Assembly: GCA_905197665.1 (NCBI GenBank)
Contig: CAJJZP010000001.1
Location: 129,942 to 193,941 of the forward strand
DNA from: an uncultured Collinsella sp.
GTDB taxonomy: Bacteria; Actinomycetota; Coriobacteriia; Coriobacteriales; Coriobacteriaceae
DNA: 64,000 bases
Direction of reading: 5' to 3'
The notes below the pieces were generated by a model. That model was not told where the DNA came from, made no database searches, and was given only the letters and a program-made list of their open reading frames with translations. Below are positions 7,194 to 15,801 of the stretch, in pieces. Numbering within the stretch: the first letter of the stretch is position 1; every line of letters starts with the position of its first letter. Both the position numbers and the translations under genes were made by a program.

Positions 7194-9962
7194 CTACAGT
7201 AGCTCGCCGTGGCGGGCAATGTAGCGGCGCTTTGCCAGCTGGGTGAGCGCGATGTAGGCGGCGACGATGCCGACGAGCAGCGCGAAGAAGCTCGGCGGCA
7301 GCGGCATGAGGCCCAGCGCATCGGCGATGGGGCTTGCCGGCAGCCAGGTGACGAGTGCCAGACCCAGCACGGTGAGGGCGCACAGCGCGGGCGCGGCGTG
7401 GTCGCGCGGGCTCGGCAGGCGCGGGGAGCGCAGCATATGGATCACGAGCGTCTGCGACCACATGGACTCGACAAACCAGCCGCTCTGGAAGAGTGCTGCA
7501 AAGGCCGTCATGCCTGCGACGTTGCCCGCGGCGGCAAGCTCGGACCAGCTTGCGCCCACGGCGGCGGGGCATACCACAAAGAAGAGGACGACGAAGGTCG
7601 CGATGTCAAACAGCGAGCTCACGGGACCCAACTCGAGCATGAAGCCCTTGATGGACGCGGCGTCCCAGGCGCGCGGGCGGGCGGTCCAGGCGTCGTCGAC
7701 GGTGTCCCACGGCAGCGCGATGCACACGATCTCGTAGACCAGCGACAGCAGCACCAGCTGCAGCGCGCTCATGGGCAAAAACGGCAAGAACAGGCTCGCG
7801 ACAGTCACGGATAGCACGTTGCCAAAGTTGGAGCTCACCGTGGTCTTGAGGTACTTGAGCAGGTTGCCGTAGGTGCGACGGCCTTCGATGGCGCCGCGCT
7901 CGAGCACGCCCAGATCCTTCTGGAGCAAGATGATATCGGCGGATTCCTTGGCGATGTCGACGGCCGAATCGACCGAGATACCGCAGTCGCTCGCGCGCAT
8001 GGCGGCGGCGTCGTTGATGCCGTCGCCCATAAAGCCCACGGTGTGACCGAGCAGCTCGCGCATGACGCGCACCAGGCGCGCCTTCTGCAGCGGCGAGAGT
8101 TTGGCAAAGAGATGAGTTTTCTCAGCGCGCTCGGCAAGCTCGGCGTCGTCGAGCGCATCGATCTCGGAGCCCAGCAAGACGTTACTCGCGTCGATGCCGA
8201 TCTGCTCGCAGACGGTGGCGGCCACGCGGTCGTTGTCGCCGGTTAAGACCTTGACCGCCACGCCCTTGGCCTCGAGGGTGGCGACGGCGCCGGCGGCACT
8301 TGCCTTGGGCGGATCGAGGAAGGCCAAAAAGCCCATCAACACCATGTCGCACTCGTCGGCGATGCCAAACTCACCCACGCAGCGCGGATTGGTCTTTTGC
8401 GCCACGGCGATCACGCGCAGGCCCTCGGCATTGAGTTCGGCGACTTGCTTGCGAATCTGGGCGAGCTTATTTTCGCTGAGCGGCTGGGCGACACAGTCAA
8501 CCTCGACAAAGGAGCAAATCTCGAGCATTTCCTCGGCAGCTCCCTTGGTAACCATCTGGGTTTTGCCCTGGGCGTCGGCGACGACTACGCTCAGGCGACG
8601 GCGTGAGAAATCGAAGGGCACCTCGTCGACCTTGGTATAGCGGTCGCGCAGGCTCTGGCCCAGCGTGGAGTCGGGCGCGACAGTCGAGGGCGTCACGTCG
8701 GCACGGTCGATGACGGCCAGGTCGATAAGGTTTTTGAGGCCGGTCTGGAAGAAGCTGTTCAAAAACGCATGGCGCAGCACGCGTGCGTCCTCGTTGCCGT
8801 CAGTGTTGAGATAGCGCTCGAGCACGATGCGGTCTTCGGTGAGGGTGCCGGTCTTGTCACAGCACAGGACATCCATGGCACCGAGGTTTTGGATCGCCGG
8901 CAGCTCCTTGACGATAACCTGGCGGCGGGCGAGGTCCTTGGCGCCCTGCGACAGGCTCGTGGTCACGATGACGGGAAGCATCTGCGGCGTGATGCCCACG
9001 GCCACGCTCGTGGCGAACAGCAGCGCGTCGATGACGTTGCCCTTGGTGGCGGCGTTGATGGCAAAGACGGCCGGCGCCATAACGAGCATAAGGCGTACGA
9101 GCAACATGGAGACGCTCGAGACACCGCGGTCAAACGCGCTCTTCTCGCCGCGCCCGTTGAGCATCTTGGCGATGCCGCCCAGGTAAGTGTCCGAGCCGGT
9201 GGCTACGACAAGTGCCATAGCGGTGCCGTTTTGCACGGAGGTGCCGGTAAAGACGATGTTCTTGCAGGCAGAGAGCGGCAGCGCGGAGCTGTCGGCACCC
9301 TCGGCGACGGTGATGGCAGCGGTCTTTTCGACGGCCTCGCTCTCGCCGGTGAGTGCGGACTCGATCACAAACAGGTCGCGCGCGGTGATGATGCGGGCAT
9401 CGGCCGGCACCATATCGCCGGCAGAGAGACGGATTACATCGCCGGGGACGAGCTCGTCAAAGGGGATCTCGATACGCTCGCCGTCGCGCAGGGCACAGCA
9501 GGTGTTGGAGGCCAGGTCCTTGAGGGCCTCGGCCGCATTGCCGCTGCGGGCTTCCTGGATAAACTTCATGCCGCCCGATACCAGCAGCATGATGCCGATG
9601 ACGATGACCGTGGAGGGGTCGCGCTGGGGCTCGGGCACGGCGAGCACGTCGATGTAGAGCGAGACCAGTGCGAGCGCGGCGAGGATGCCGGCGAAGGGGT
9701 CGATGAACGCGTCGGCGATGCGGCGGGCGAGTGTCTTGGTCGGCGCCTCGATGGTGTTGGGGCCGACGGCGTCTAGGCGCTCGGCGGCGTGCTCGGTACC
9801 GAGTCCGCCAGCCCTGGCGTCAAGCAGCACGAGGGCGTCCTCGGCGCTATGGGTGGCGGCGAATATGGTGTTCTTGGACAGGCCGGTGTGAGCGGCAGGG
9901 CGCGCCGTGCGGCGGCGCTTGGAGATAGCTTCGAGTACCGTAGCGGTTTTGAGCATCAGCAT
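7194..9962 (-). CDS. mgtA: Mg2+-importing P-type ATPase
   Basis: The 922-residue P3B-type ATPase moves Mg2+ into the cytoplasm. It contains an actuator motif with TGES, the phosphorylation motif DKTGTLT, an N-domain with VTKGAAEEML, a hinge GDGINDAAAMRASDCGISVDSAVDIAKESADIILL (quoted in part: GDGINDAAAMRA) and ten predicted membrane segments, matching MgtA/MgtB in length and order. The start codon at 9962 is preceded by AAGGAGG. The leader on the same strand contains a palindromic repeat (10046-10080) and a 23-codon ORF with a perfect ribosome site (10103-10174), so expression may be controlled in the leader. There is no MgtC-like neighbour. Confidence 0.93.
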   Translation of the reverse strand: MLMLKTATVLEAISKRRRTARPAAHTGLSKNTIFAATHSAEDALVLLDARAGGLGTEHAAERLDAVGPNTIEAPTKTLARRIADAFIDPFAGILAALALVSLYIDVLAVPEPQRDPSTVIVIGIMLLVSGGMKFIQEARSGNAAEALKDLASNTCCALRDGERIEIPFDELVPGDVIRLSAGDMVPADARIITARDLFVIESALTGESEAVEKTAAITVAEGADSSALPLSACKNIVFTGTSVQNGTAMALVVATGSDTYLGGIAKMLNGRGEKSAFDRGVSSVSMLLVRLMLVMAPAVFAINAATKGNVIDALLFATSVAVGITPQMLPVIVTTSLSQGAKDLARRQVIVKELPAIQNLGAMDVLCCDKTGTLTEDRIVLERYLNTDGNEDARVLRHAFLNSFFQTGLKNLIDLAVIDRADVTPSTVAPDSTLGQSLRDRYTKVDEVPFDFSRRRLSVVVADAQGKTQMVTKGAAEEMLEICSFVEVDCVAQPLSENKLAQIRKQVAELNAEGLRVIAVAQKTNPRCVGEFGIADECDMVLMGFLAFLDPPKASAAGAVATLEAKGVAVKVLTGDNDRVAATVCEQIGIDASNVLLGSEIDALDDAELAERAEKTHLFAKLSPLQKARLVRVMRELLGHTVGFMGDGINDAAAMRASDCGISVDSAVDIAKESADIILLQKDLGVLERGAIEGRRTYGNLLKYLKTTVSSNFGNVLSVTVASLFLPFLPMSALQLVLLSLVYEIVCIALPWDTVDDAWTARPRAWDAASIKGFMLELGPVSSLFDIATFVVLFFVVCPAAVGASWSELAAAGNVAGMTAFAALFQSGWFVESMWSQTLVIHMLRSPRLPSPRDHAAPALCALTVLGLALVTWLPASPIADALGLMPLPPSFFALLVGIVAAYIALTQLAKRRYIARHGELL

Positions 9963-10045
9963 AGGGTCCTCCTTGTTGAAGGGAGTTAGCGTACGTGTCG
10001 TATTTGCTTCAAAAAACCTAGATGTCGCTCACGTCATGCTCTCGA

Positions 10046-10080
10046 ACCGCCACAAAGGGGACAGGCACCTTTGTGGTGGT
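10046..10080. repeat. CCACAAAGG-type GGGAC-loop palindrome, copy 1
   Basis: Arms ACCGCCACAAAGG and CCTTTGTGGTGGT enclose the loop GGACAGGCA. Sister copies lie at 49963, 50829 and 51633. Here it falls inside the untranslated leader of mgtA. Confidence 0.85.
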
Positions 10081-10102
10081 TTTGACGATCGGTTCGTGGC
10101 GC

Positions 10103-10174
10103 TTATGCGCGTGCGGAATCCTCGCGGCGTGCCGAGGGCGACATGCAGGTTTTTCGACTATGACTGCCTTCCAT
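10103..10174 (-). CDS. Possible 23-residue leader peptide of mgtA
   Basis: This ORF (MEGSHSRKTCMSPSARRED and four more residues) has a near-ideal ribosome site, AAGGAGG seven bases before the ATG, and ends 140 bases before the mgtA start on the same strand. Upstream near 10262 a TTGACA box could be a -35 element. Translated leaders that sense Mg2+ or amino acids are known for mgtA in enterobacteria (MgtL), but this peptide has no sequence likeness to MgtL and is Ser/Arg-rich rather than Pro-rich. The reading is an inference from position and ribosome site alone. Confidence 0.4.
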   Translation of the reverse strand: MEGSHSRKTCMSPSARREDSARA

Positions 10175-10399
10175 GGCACACCTCCTTAAGGCCGGGCGCG
10201 GCGCGCTTTGGGTATCTCGTACCCGTTTTAATCCGCCCGTATTTTTGATGAGGGGGTTTGCCGTGTCAACCCCTTTGTTTGGAAAACCATTGCCCCTGAC
10301 AAAGCCTTTACAGAATGCTGAGGCCCCAAAGCGCGCCCGCACCGACGCCCTGCCTGCGCTAAACTGGAAGGCACGTACGCGATTACGAGAGGAGCCCGC

Positions 10400-11080
10400 A
10401 TGGAGGCTTACAAGCAAGAGTTCATCAAGTTTATGGTTGAGTCCGACGTCCTTAAGTTCGGCAGCTTTACGCTCAAGAGCGGCCGTCAGTCCCCGTTCTT
10501 TATGAACGCCGGCGCTTACGTGACGGGCTATCAGCTCAAGAAGCTGGGCGAGTATTACGCCCAGGCCATCCACGATAACTTTGGCGACGACTTTGATGTC
10601 CTGTTTGGGCCGGCCTACAAGGGCATTCCCCTGGCCGTCGTGACCGCCATCGCCTACCACGAGCTGTACGGCAAGGAGGTCAAGTACTGCTGCGACCGCA
10701 AGGAGGCCAAGGACCACGGCGCCGACAAGGGCAACCTGCTGGGCTATGAGCCCCAGGACGGCGACCGTGTGATCATGGTCGAGGACGTCACCACCAGCGG
10801 CAAGTCCATCGACGAGACCTATCCCAAGGTCAAGGCGGCTGCCGATGTCGAGATCAAGGGCCTCATCGTGTCCCTCAACCGCATGGAGGTCGGCAAGGGC
10901 GGCGTGACCACCGCGCAGAAGGAGATCGAGGCCAAGTACGGTTTCCCCGTCGCGAGCATCGTCTCCATGGCCGAGGTCGTCGAGACCCTTTACAACCACG
11001 AGATCGACGGCAAGGTTGTCATCGACGACGAGCTCAAGACCGCCATCGACGCCTACTACGAGCAGTACGGCGTCAAGTAG
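10400..11080 (+). CDS. pyrE: Orotate phosphoribosyltransferase
   Basis: The 226-residue enzyme converts orotate and PRPP to orotidine 5'-phosphate in pyrimidine synthesis. The PRPP-binding motif VIMVEDVTTSGKS is near residue 130, the N-terminal FTLKSGRQSPFFMNAG matches the orotate/phosphate site, and the length is normal. GAGAGGAG precedes the ATG at the right distance. It stands alone, not in a pyr operon. A palindrome begins at its stop codon, followed by a 102-bp repeat with a terminator-like hairpin. Confidence 0.95.
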   Translation: MEAYKQEFIKFMVESDVLKFGSFTLKSGRQSPFFMNAGAYVTGYQLKKLGEYYAQAIHDNFGDDFDVLFGPAYKGIPLAVVTAIAYHELYGKEVKYCCDRKEAKDHGADKGNLLGYEPQDGDRVIMVEDVTTSGKSIDETYPKVKAAADVEIKGLIVSLNRMEVGKGGVTTAQKEIEAKYGFPVASIVSMAEVVETLYNHEIDGKVVIDDELKTAIDAYYEQYGVK

Positions 11081-11112
11081 GTTCCGCCGTTCTACCGAAC
11101 GGCGGACCGGCC
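11080..11112. repeat. GGTTCCGCCGTTC palindrome at pyrE stop
   Basis: The element starts with the last G of the pyrE TAG codon. Its arms CCGCCGTTC and GAACGGCGG pair perfectly. The same 33 bases, with two changes, adjoin the hypD stop codon at 22287-22319. There is no T-run. Confidence 0.8.
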
Positions 11113-11212
11113 GACGCTGCGCGCCGCCCAGGACGACAATTTGTCATTCAAAAGGCAAGGCATGACCAAAAGGTCTATGCCTTGCCTTTTTCATGCCAAC
11201 TTGTTCGTCCTG
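11111..11212. repeat. 102-bp intergenic repeat with terminator-like hairpin, copy 1
   Basis: It begins CCGACGCTGCGCGCC and contains a hairpin at 11150-11191 whose arms AAAAGGCAAGGCAT and ATGCCTTGCCTTTT are flanked by A- and T-runs. A second copy lies at 19965-20066 and differs at paired positions of the stem. The ORF at 11141-11329 runs through this repeat and is not a gene. The 377-base gap after pyrE is filled by this, the preceding palindrome and the next repeat. Confidence 0.85.
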
Positions 11213-11264
11213 GACGTCGCTCGCTGTCGTTGCCAAAACATCGGGGCTCTCGCTGCCGTTGCCC

Positions 11265-11321
11265 AGTCATTGGGGACAGACATAAATGAGTGGTCATTGG
11301 GGACGTTCTTAAATGACTACT
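11265..11321. repeat. Double GGGGAC-loop palindrome
   Basis: Two tandem units, AGTCATTGGGGACAGAC and GGTCATTGGGGACGTTC, are each followed by AAATGA. This is the same family as at 241, 7106 and 47217. Confidence 0.8.
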
Positions 11322-11457
11322 CAGGATGAGCGTCCAAAAATCCGCGCTCGTTCGATTGGCGCATGTCTACGCAGCGTAGGTTGTCGAGCCTGGCCTTCAA
11401 ATGGATACTGACTGTCGAACCGGTTCACTCCATTTCTTCAATTTGATTGGACAGCCC

Positions 11458-12078
11458 ATGAACCAGACACGGCAAACCAATGCTTCCCATACTTTTTTGG
11501 CAGCGCATGCCATCAAGCAGCTGCGCGAAGAGCGCGGCCTCACCCAGCGCGCCCTGGCGGAAAGCCTTGGCGTGACCGATAAAGCCGTCAGCAAATGGGA
11601 ATCCGGCCGCGGCCTTCCCGACATTTCCCTCGTTGAGCCTTTGGCCCAGAGACTCGGCATAAGCGTGGCTGAGCTTTTGGCTGGTGACATTCGGGCCAAC
11701 GCCAACCGTGCAGGCAATATGCTCAAAGGCGTCTTTTACGTTTGCCCTATCTGCGGAAACGTTGTGCACGCGCTCGGAGAAGGCAGCTTTAGCTGCTGTG
11801 GCTCCACGATGTTTCCCCAGGAGGCCGAAGAGCCGGACGCGGACCACGCCTTTTCCATCGAGCGCATCGAGGACGATTGGTACGTCACGCTCGATCATCC
11901 CATGACCAAGGATCACTACATTAGCTTTGTGGCATATGCGACTATGGATGGCATCTGCTTTAAGAAGCTCTATCCAGAGCAATCGGTGCAGCCGCGCTTC
12001 CATATTACCGGGCGCGGCAGGATATATCTTTACTGCAACCAACACGGACTCTTTACGTCGCTGACGCCTCGCAAATAA
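11458..12078 (+). CDS. XRE-type regulator fused to a desulfoferrodoxin-like domain
   Basis: The 206-residue protein has an XRE helix-turn-helix at about residues 18-74 (RGLTQRALAESLGVTDKAVS). A desulfoferrodoxin/superoxide-reductase-like region follows. Center I ligands are all present: Cys96, Cys99, Cys113 and Cys114 in CPICG and CCG. Center II ligands are also present: His130, His147, His153, Cys193 and His196, in HPMTKDH and CNQHG. The Glu-Lys pair that normally precedes the first center II histidine in superoxide reductases is replaced by Ala-Asp, so catalysis may be weak and a redox- or superoxide-sensing role is possible. The start is uncertain: 11458 fits the domain boundary, while the in-frame ATG at 11401 adds 19 residues. 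No operon partner is adjacent. Confidence 0.8.
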   Translation: MNQTRQTNASHTFLAAHAIKQLREERGLTQRALAESLGVTDKAVSKWESGRGLPDISLVEPLAQRLGISVAELLAGDIRANANRAGNMLKGVFYVCPICGNVVHALGEGSFSCCGSTMFPQEAEEPDADHAFSIERIEDDWYVTLDHPMTKDHYISFVAYATMDGICFKKLYPEQSVQPRFHITGRGRIYLYCNQHGLFTSLTPRK

Positions 12079-12124
12079 CGGCTTTCTATCCGCCCTCCTC
12101 ATGCGTTCCCAGGGGACCCAAAAT

Positions 12125-12188
12125 GAGCGTGGATAATCTCCCGGTTTTGGCCTGTGCGCGGGCTCAAAGTGGGAGATTATCCACGCTC
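12125..12188. repeat. GGATAATCT hairpin, copy 2 of 3
   Basis: GAGCGTGGATAATCTCCC (12125-12142) pairs perfectly with 12171-12188. Compared with copy 3 the fourth base of each arm has changed in a compensating way. Confidence 0.85.
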
Positions 12189-12221
12189 GTTAGGTTAGTG
12201 TCCGATGATCCACGCTCGTCG

Positions 12222-13076
12222 CTACTTGAGCCCGGGCAGGCGGGTGTAGGGAAACGACCGCTCTAAGAACTCAGAGCAGCGGGCGTAATCTTTGGCGAAG
12301 TAGCTGCTGTAGAGCGAATCGAGCACGTATTGCACGGCGATGTGGCTGGCGAACTGCGTGATGCGGTGCGTCATGCTCTCGTGGTCACTCACCGTAAGGT
12401 GGGCGGCAAAGCCGGGGTGAATGCGGGCGCAATAAGGCGTGCCGATGACGATGACCGGGACATGTCGACTGCTGAGGATCGGCAAGATGTCCTTGAGGTT
12501 GGGGGCAAGGCCGCTGTAGGAGATAACGATTGCCACATGGTCGGGGCCCGAGGCGAGCGCCGTACGCACCTGCGCCTCGACACTGTCGTGGCACGTCGCG
12601 CTTTTGCCGGCGGAAAGCAGGCGATCGCGGAACATTCCCGCTGGATACAGATTATGCGAGCCCGTGTAGATGTCCACGGTGCCGGCGCGCACGATAAGCT
12701 TGGCGGCCTGGTCGAGCTGTGTGGGGTCGAGCAGCTCCTGCGTTTCGGCCAAAGTGGTCTGATAGAGCCCCTCCATACGCTCCATCACCTGTGCAGGGGT
12801 GGAGGTGGCATCGAAGGGAAAGTTGATGTCCACGTCGCGCCGGTTGCCCGCCTCGGTCACCAGACGGATGAGCTCGACCTTGAGGTCCTTAAAGCCCTCG
12901 AGGCCGAGCTTTTTGCAAAAGCGGTGGACGCTCGCGACCGAAACATTGGCGCGCGCGGCAAACTCCTTGATGGAGAGTCCGCGGACGTCTTCGCCCATGG
13001 CAAGGGCCGAGATGCCGAGCTGTTGCTCGGTAGGGGTAAGGCCCTGTGCCTCGGAAATCTTGCGTTTGATATCCAT
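12222..13076 (-). CDS. RpiR/MurR-family transcriptional regulator (HTH + SIS)
   Basis: The 284-residue protein has an N-terminal HTH_6 domain (SIKEFAARANVSVASVHRFC near residues 48-67) and a C-terminal SIS sugar-phosphate-binding domain (VDIYTGSHNLYPAG, IVISYSGLAPN). Members of this family sense phosphosugars and control catabolic operons. GGGAG lies five bases before the ATG at 13076; the in-frame start at 13106 lacks such a site. The gene directly follows the large glycoside hydrolase on the same strand, with a 42-base gap occupied by a GGGAC-loop palindrome, so it may regulate that hydrolase and the nearby bglA/EIIA genes. Confidence 0.88.
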   Translation of the reverse strand: MDIKRKISEAQGLTPTEQQLGISALAMGEDVRGLSIKEFAARANVSVASVHRFCKKLGLEGFKDLKVELIRLVTEAGNRRDVDINFPFDATSTPAQVMERMEGLYQTTLAETQELLDPTQLDQAAKLIVRAGTVDIYTGSHNLYPAGMFRDRLLSAGKSATCHDSVEAQVRTALASGPDHVAIVISYSGLAPNLKDILPILSSRHVPVIVIGTPYCARIHPGFAAHLTVSDHESMTHRITQFASHIAVQYVLDSLYSSYFAKDYARCSEFLERSFPYTRLPGLK

Positions 13077-13098
13077 GCGAACTCCCACACTCAACAAG

Positions 13099-13131
13099 CC
13101 TGCCAAAAAGGGACAGGTTTATTTTGGCAGG
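13099..13131. repeat. GGGAC-loop palindrome with CCTGCCAAAA arms
   Basis: CCTGCCAAAA and TTTTGGCAGG enclose a loop with GGGACAGG. A related double unit is at 16814-16858. It lies between the hydrolase stop and the rpiR-type gene. Confidence 0.8.
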
Positions 13132-15685
13132 TTTTGCCCGCAAAGGGTAACGGGACCGAGGATGCCGCTCGGGGCGATGGGTTCGGTGAGGGCGAAGATG
13201 TCGGGAATCGCATGATCGAGCGTGTTGATGACGTCGACGGTGAGTTCGTGCGTGCCGGCAGCAAGTGGGTTGATGGCAAAGCGATAGGGCGGACAGATGC
13301 GTGTGCCGAGTGGGTGTCCGTCGAGCGTAAGTGCCGCGACTTCGTAGACATCTCCCAGGTCGATTGTGGCATCGGCAAGGTCGTTCGCCAGCTCGAACAA
13401 CGTGCGATAGCGGAACGTCCCGCATGCATCGGGGAATCGCTCGGCAGTGAGATCGCATAAGTGCTCGAGTTCCTGCGGGGCGCCAAAGGTTCCGCTGTCG
13501 GCAGGGGAGAGGGCGACGGTCCAAGGTCCGTTGATGTCGAGGGCGAGCGCATCGCTCGAGCCCATGTCCGCGCCGTCCCCGGACTCAAGCTCGCCGTCCG
13601 TCTCCAAGGCAACGAAGCAGCTCTCGAAGGGTGCGAGCTCAAGCGTTCCGTCAAACACAACGGGATCGGTGCCATTCAACAGGTCGAGGCGCGTGCCGCA
13701 AAGTCGCTCGCCTTGCGCGAGTTTAACTGTGCAGCCGATGCGCTCGCGCGGATGCTCGTTGACCAACATGACGTAGGTCTCGTCGGCGCGCTCGTAACGA
13801 AGCGCGCGCAGCCAGGGCTGGGGCGTGTCGGTGACAACCGTCTGCAGCCCAGCGCTCGCCAGCACGCCCGCCATATCGGCAAGCGGAGTCGCTGCAAGTT
13901 CACCCAGTTCAACCACGCCATCGGCGTCGTAAAGCGCGCTCGACACCTCGTCGACAGCGAGGACCATAACGCCCGCCGCCATCATGCGCCTTACGGCCTG
14001 CGCCGTCGCCGAGCCAATAAATGAAGCTCCTGGCATAACAAACGCCTGGTAACGACAATCGTTTATGGTAAGCATTCCATCGGCAATCGAAACCTCGTAA
14101 CGGTCCTCATCCTCAAAAGCCTCGGCGGGCACAAAATCAAAGTCGATCTGCGCGCGCGTGAGCTCGGCAGCCACGCGCTCGATAGGCATGGCGCTGCCGG
14201 CCCACTCGGCATCGGCGTGGTACAGGATGGCGACGGGACGCGCGGCGCTGCCTCCCGAAAGCAGCGTTGCCGTACGGTTCATATAGCTCATGAGCTGGCC
14301 AAAGTGCGGCCATTGCGGATTGTTGCCGTGTGCGTAAAAGTGCGGCGGGCAGTCCCAATCGGGGAAGGGCGCCATGCTAAATGCGTGCGGCGTAAACCAG
14401 TTAATACCGCGGACGAGCATGTGGTCGGCGATCCATTTCATCTCGCGAAGGCCCTCGTGCCAGCCGAAGGCGCCGAAGACCTCGGCCATACAGCGCCCCT
14501 GCTCTTTTTTGTCGAGACGCGCGGCCGAAGAGCCAGCTTGGCAAGCGCGTAGGTAAAGAACTCCATATTCCACGCGCCGTGGAAGTAGCTGTAGCGTCCG
14601 TGGTCGACGCCAGGGGCGAGCTGGTTGATGACAACGTCGATGCCCGCCATATCCTGCCCGGCGACCGCGCGGAAGTAGTGTCCGGCGCCCTGGCCCAGGC
14701 GCGTGTGGCAGCTTTTGTCCTCAATCACATGTCCGATGTGCATGACGCCGCGCTCGCGGCACCAGTCGCCAATCTGCTCGTCAAAGCATGCGCGGTAGAG
14801 TTGCGTGGCAATGTCCATGTAGGCGTGACGGGCTCGGGCACCATCTGCCTCGCGTGTCCAAAGGCCGTGTAGCTTGGTGAGCCAGTCCTCGCCAAGTGCA
14901 TTGCACAGGCGGCTGGCAAGCTCGTCCGACCAGGGCAGTGACATATCGCCGCGTCCAATAAAGCTGCTGGTAGAATCATCGTCGAGAGCCGTGCCCTTCT
15001 CGTTCATAAAGCCCGGCTCATCGGTAAAGAACCCCAGTATGGTGCAGCCGAACTCGTCGCCCAGGTGCTCAAACGTGGGCTCGTAGACGGCATCGATGAG
15101 CACACGGCACGAATCGGCGTCGACCATGTTGATGTACTCATCGCGAAAGCCGGTCTTTTGGCTGGTGACGAAGAGCTCGACGGTGGTGATGCCGGCGGGC
15201 GCGTCAAAACGCAGGCGAGCGGGGGTGCCGTCGGCCTGCTCAACGGAGAGCTCAAGGTCGAGCGGTGCGCCGGCGGCGTCGAAAGTCGCCGCGCCCACAA
15301 AGCGCTCCGTGTGATCCATAAGATTGCCGAGCTTGATGACCGTGGACGGCTGGGGACCGACGACCGTAACCGTGCGATGTTTGAGCACGGTCTTCTTAAG
15401 CGCGGGGTCGACGTTCTCGCCCGCAAGCGCGCCGTTGGCGTAGCCCGTGGGGAAATGGGCGTCGTCGAGCAGCCAGATCTTCAACCCTAAGCGCTTGCAC
15501 TCGCCGATGATAAAACGCAGGTCAGCCCACCAGCCGTTGCGACAAAACTCGGGATGCGTGCGCGATTCGAGGCAGACCTCGCGGATGTTCGCACCGGCGA
15601 TCTGCTCCAGGTATTCGGTAATCGTCTCGTGCGCCTCGCCCTTGAGCCACAAGAACGGAAGCACATGGTTGTCGTATGCCGCCAT
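13119..15685 (-). pseudogene. Large glycoside hydrolase (GH106-like), frameshifted
   Basis: Two overlapping reading frames make one protein of about 855 residues. The upstream frame (15685 to about 14530) gives MAAYDNHVLPFLWLKGE and a TIM-barrel region with GFFTDEPGF and LYRACFDEQ. The downstream frame (about 14535 to 13119) gives LDKKEQGRCMAEVFGAFGW, a GATase-like region and a C-terminal galactose-binding-like sandwich. The arrangement resembles GH106 alpha-L-rhamnosidase-like proteins. Continuity across the join implies loss of one base at about 14526-14535. The break may be a true inactivation or an assembly error. Start 15685 has GAGGAG upstream; GTG at 15691 is less likely. The gene is divergent from the AraC regulator. 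Confidence 0.75.
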
Positions 15686-15801
15686 ATCCACTCCTCTAAA
15701 ACCAACCTTTTAAATCGATTGAAGTCAGAGTACGCCGAGCGCGCCGTCCTGCTAATATCAAAACCACAGCAGAATATGACCGAATCAACGATTGTGATGC
15801 C

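Noticed and set aside
9963..10399. Mg2+ riboswitch (M-box) ahead of mgtA
   Set aside because: I could not find the M-box conserved core in the leader; the visible elements are the palindrome and the short ORF.
11141..11329. 62-codon ORF after pyrE
   Set aside because: It runs through the 102-bp repeat, whose second copy does not keep the frame in the same way, and has no ribosome site.
14526..14535. Programmed frameshift in the large hydrolase
   Set aside because: No slippery run or stimulatory structure is visible; a simple one-base loss explains the data.
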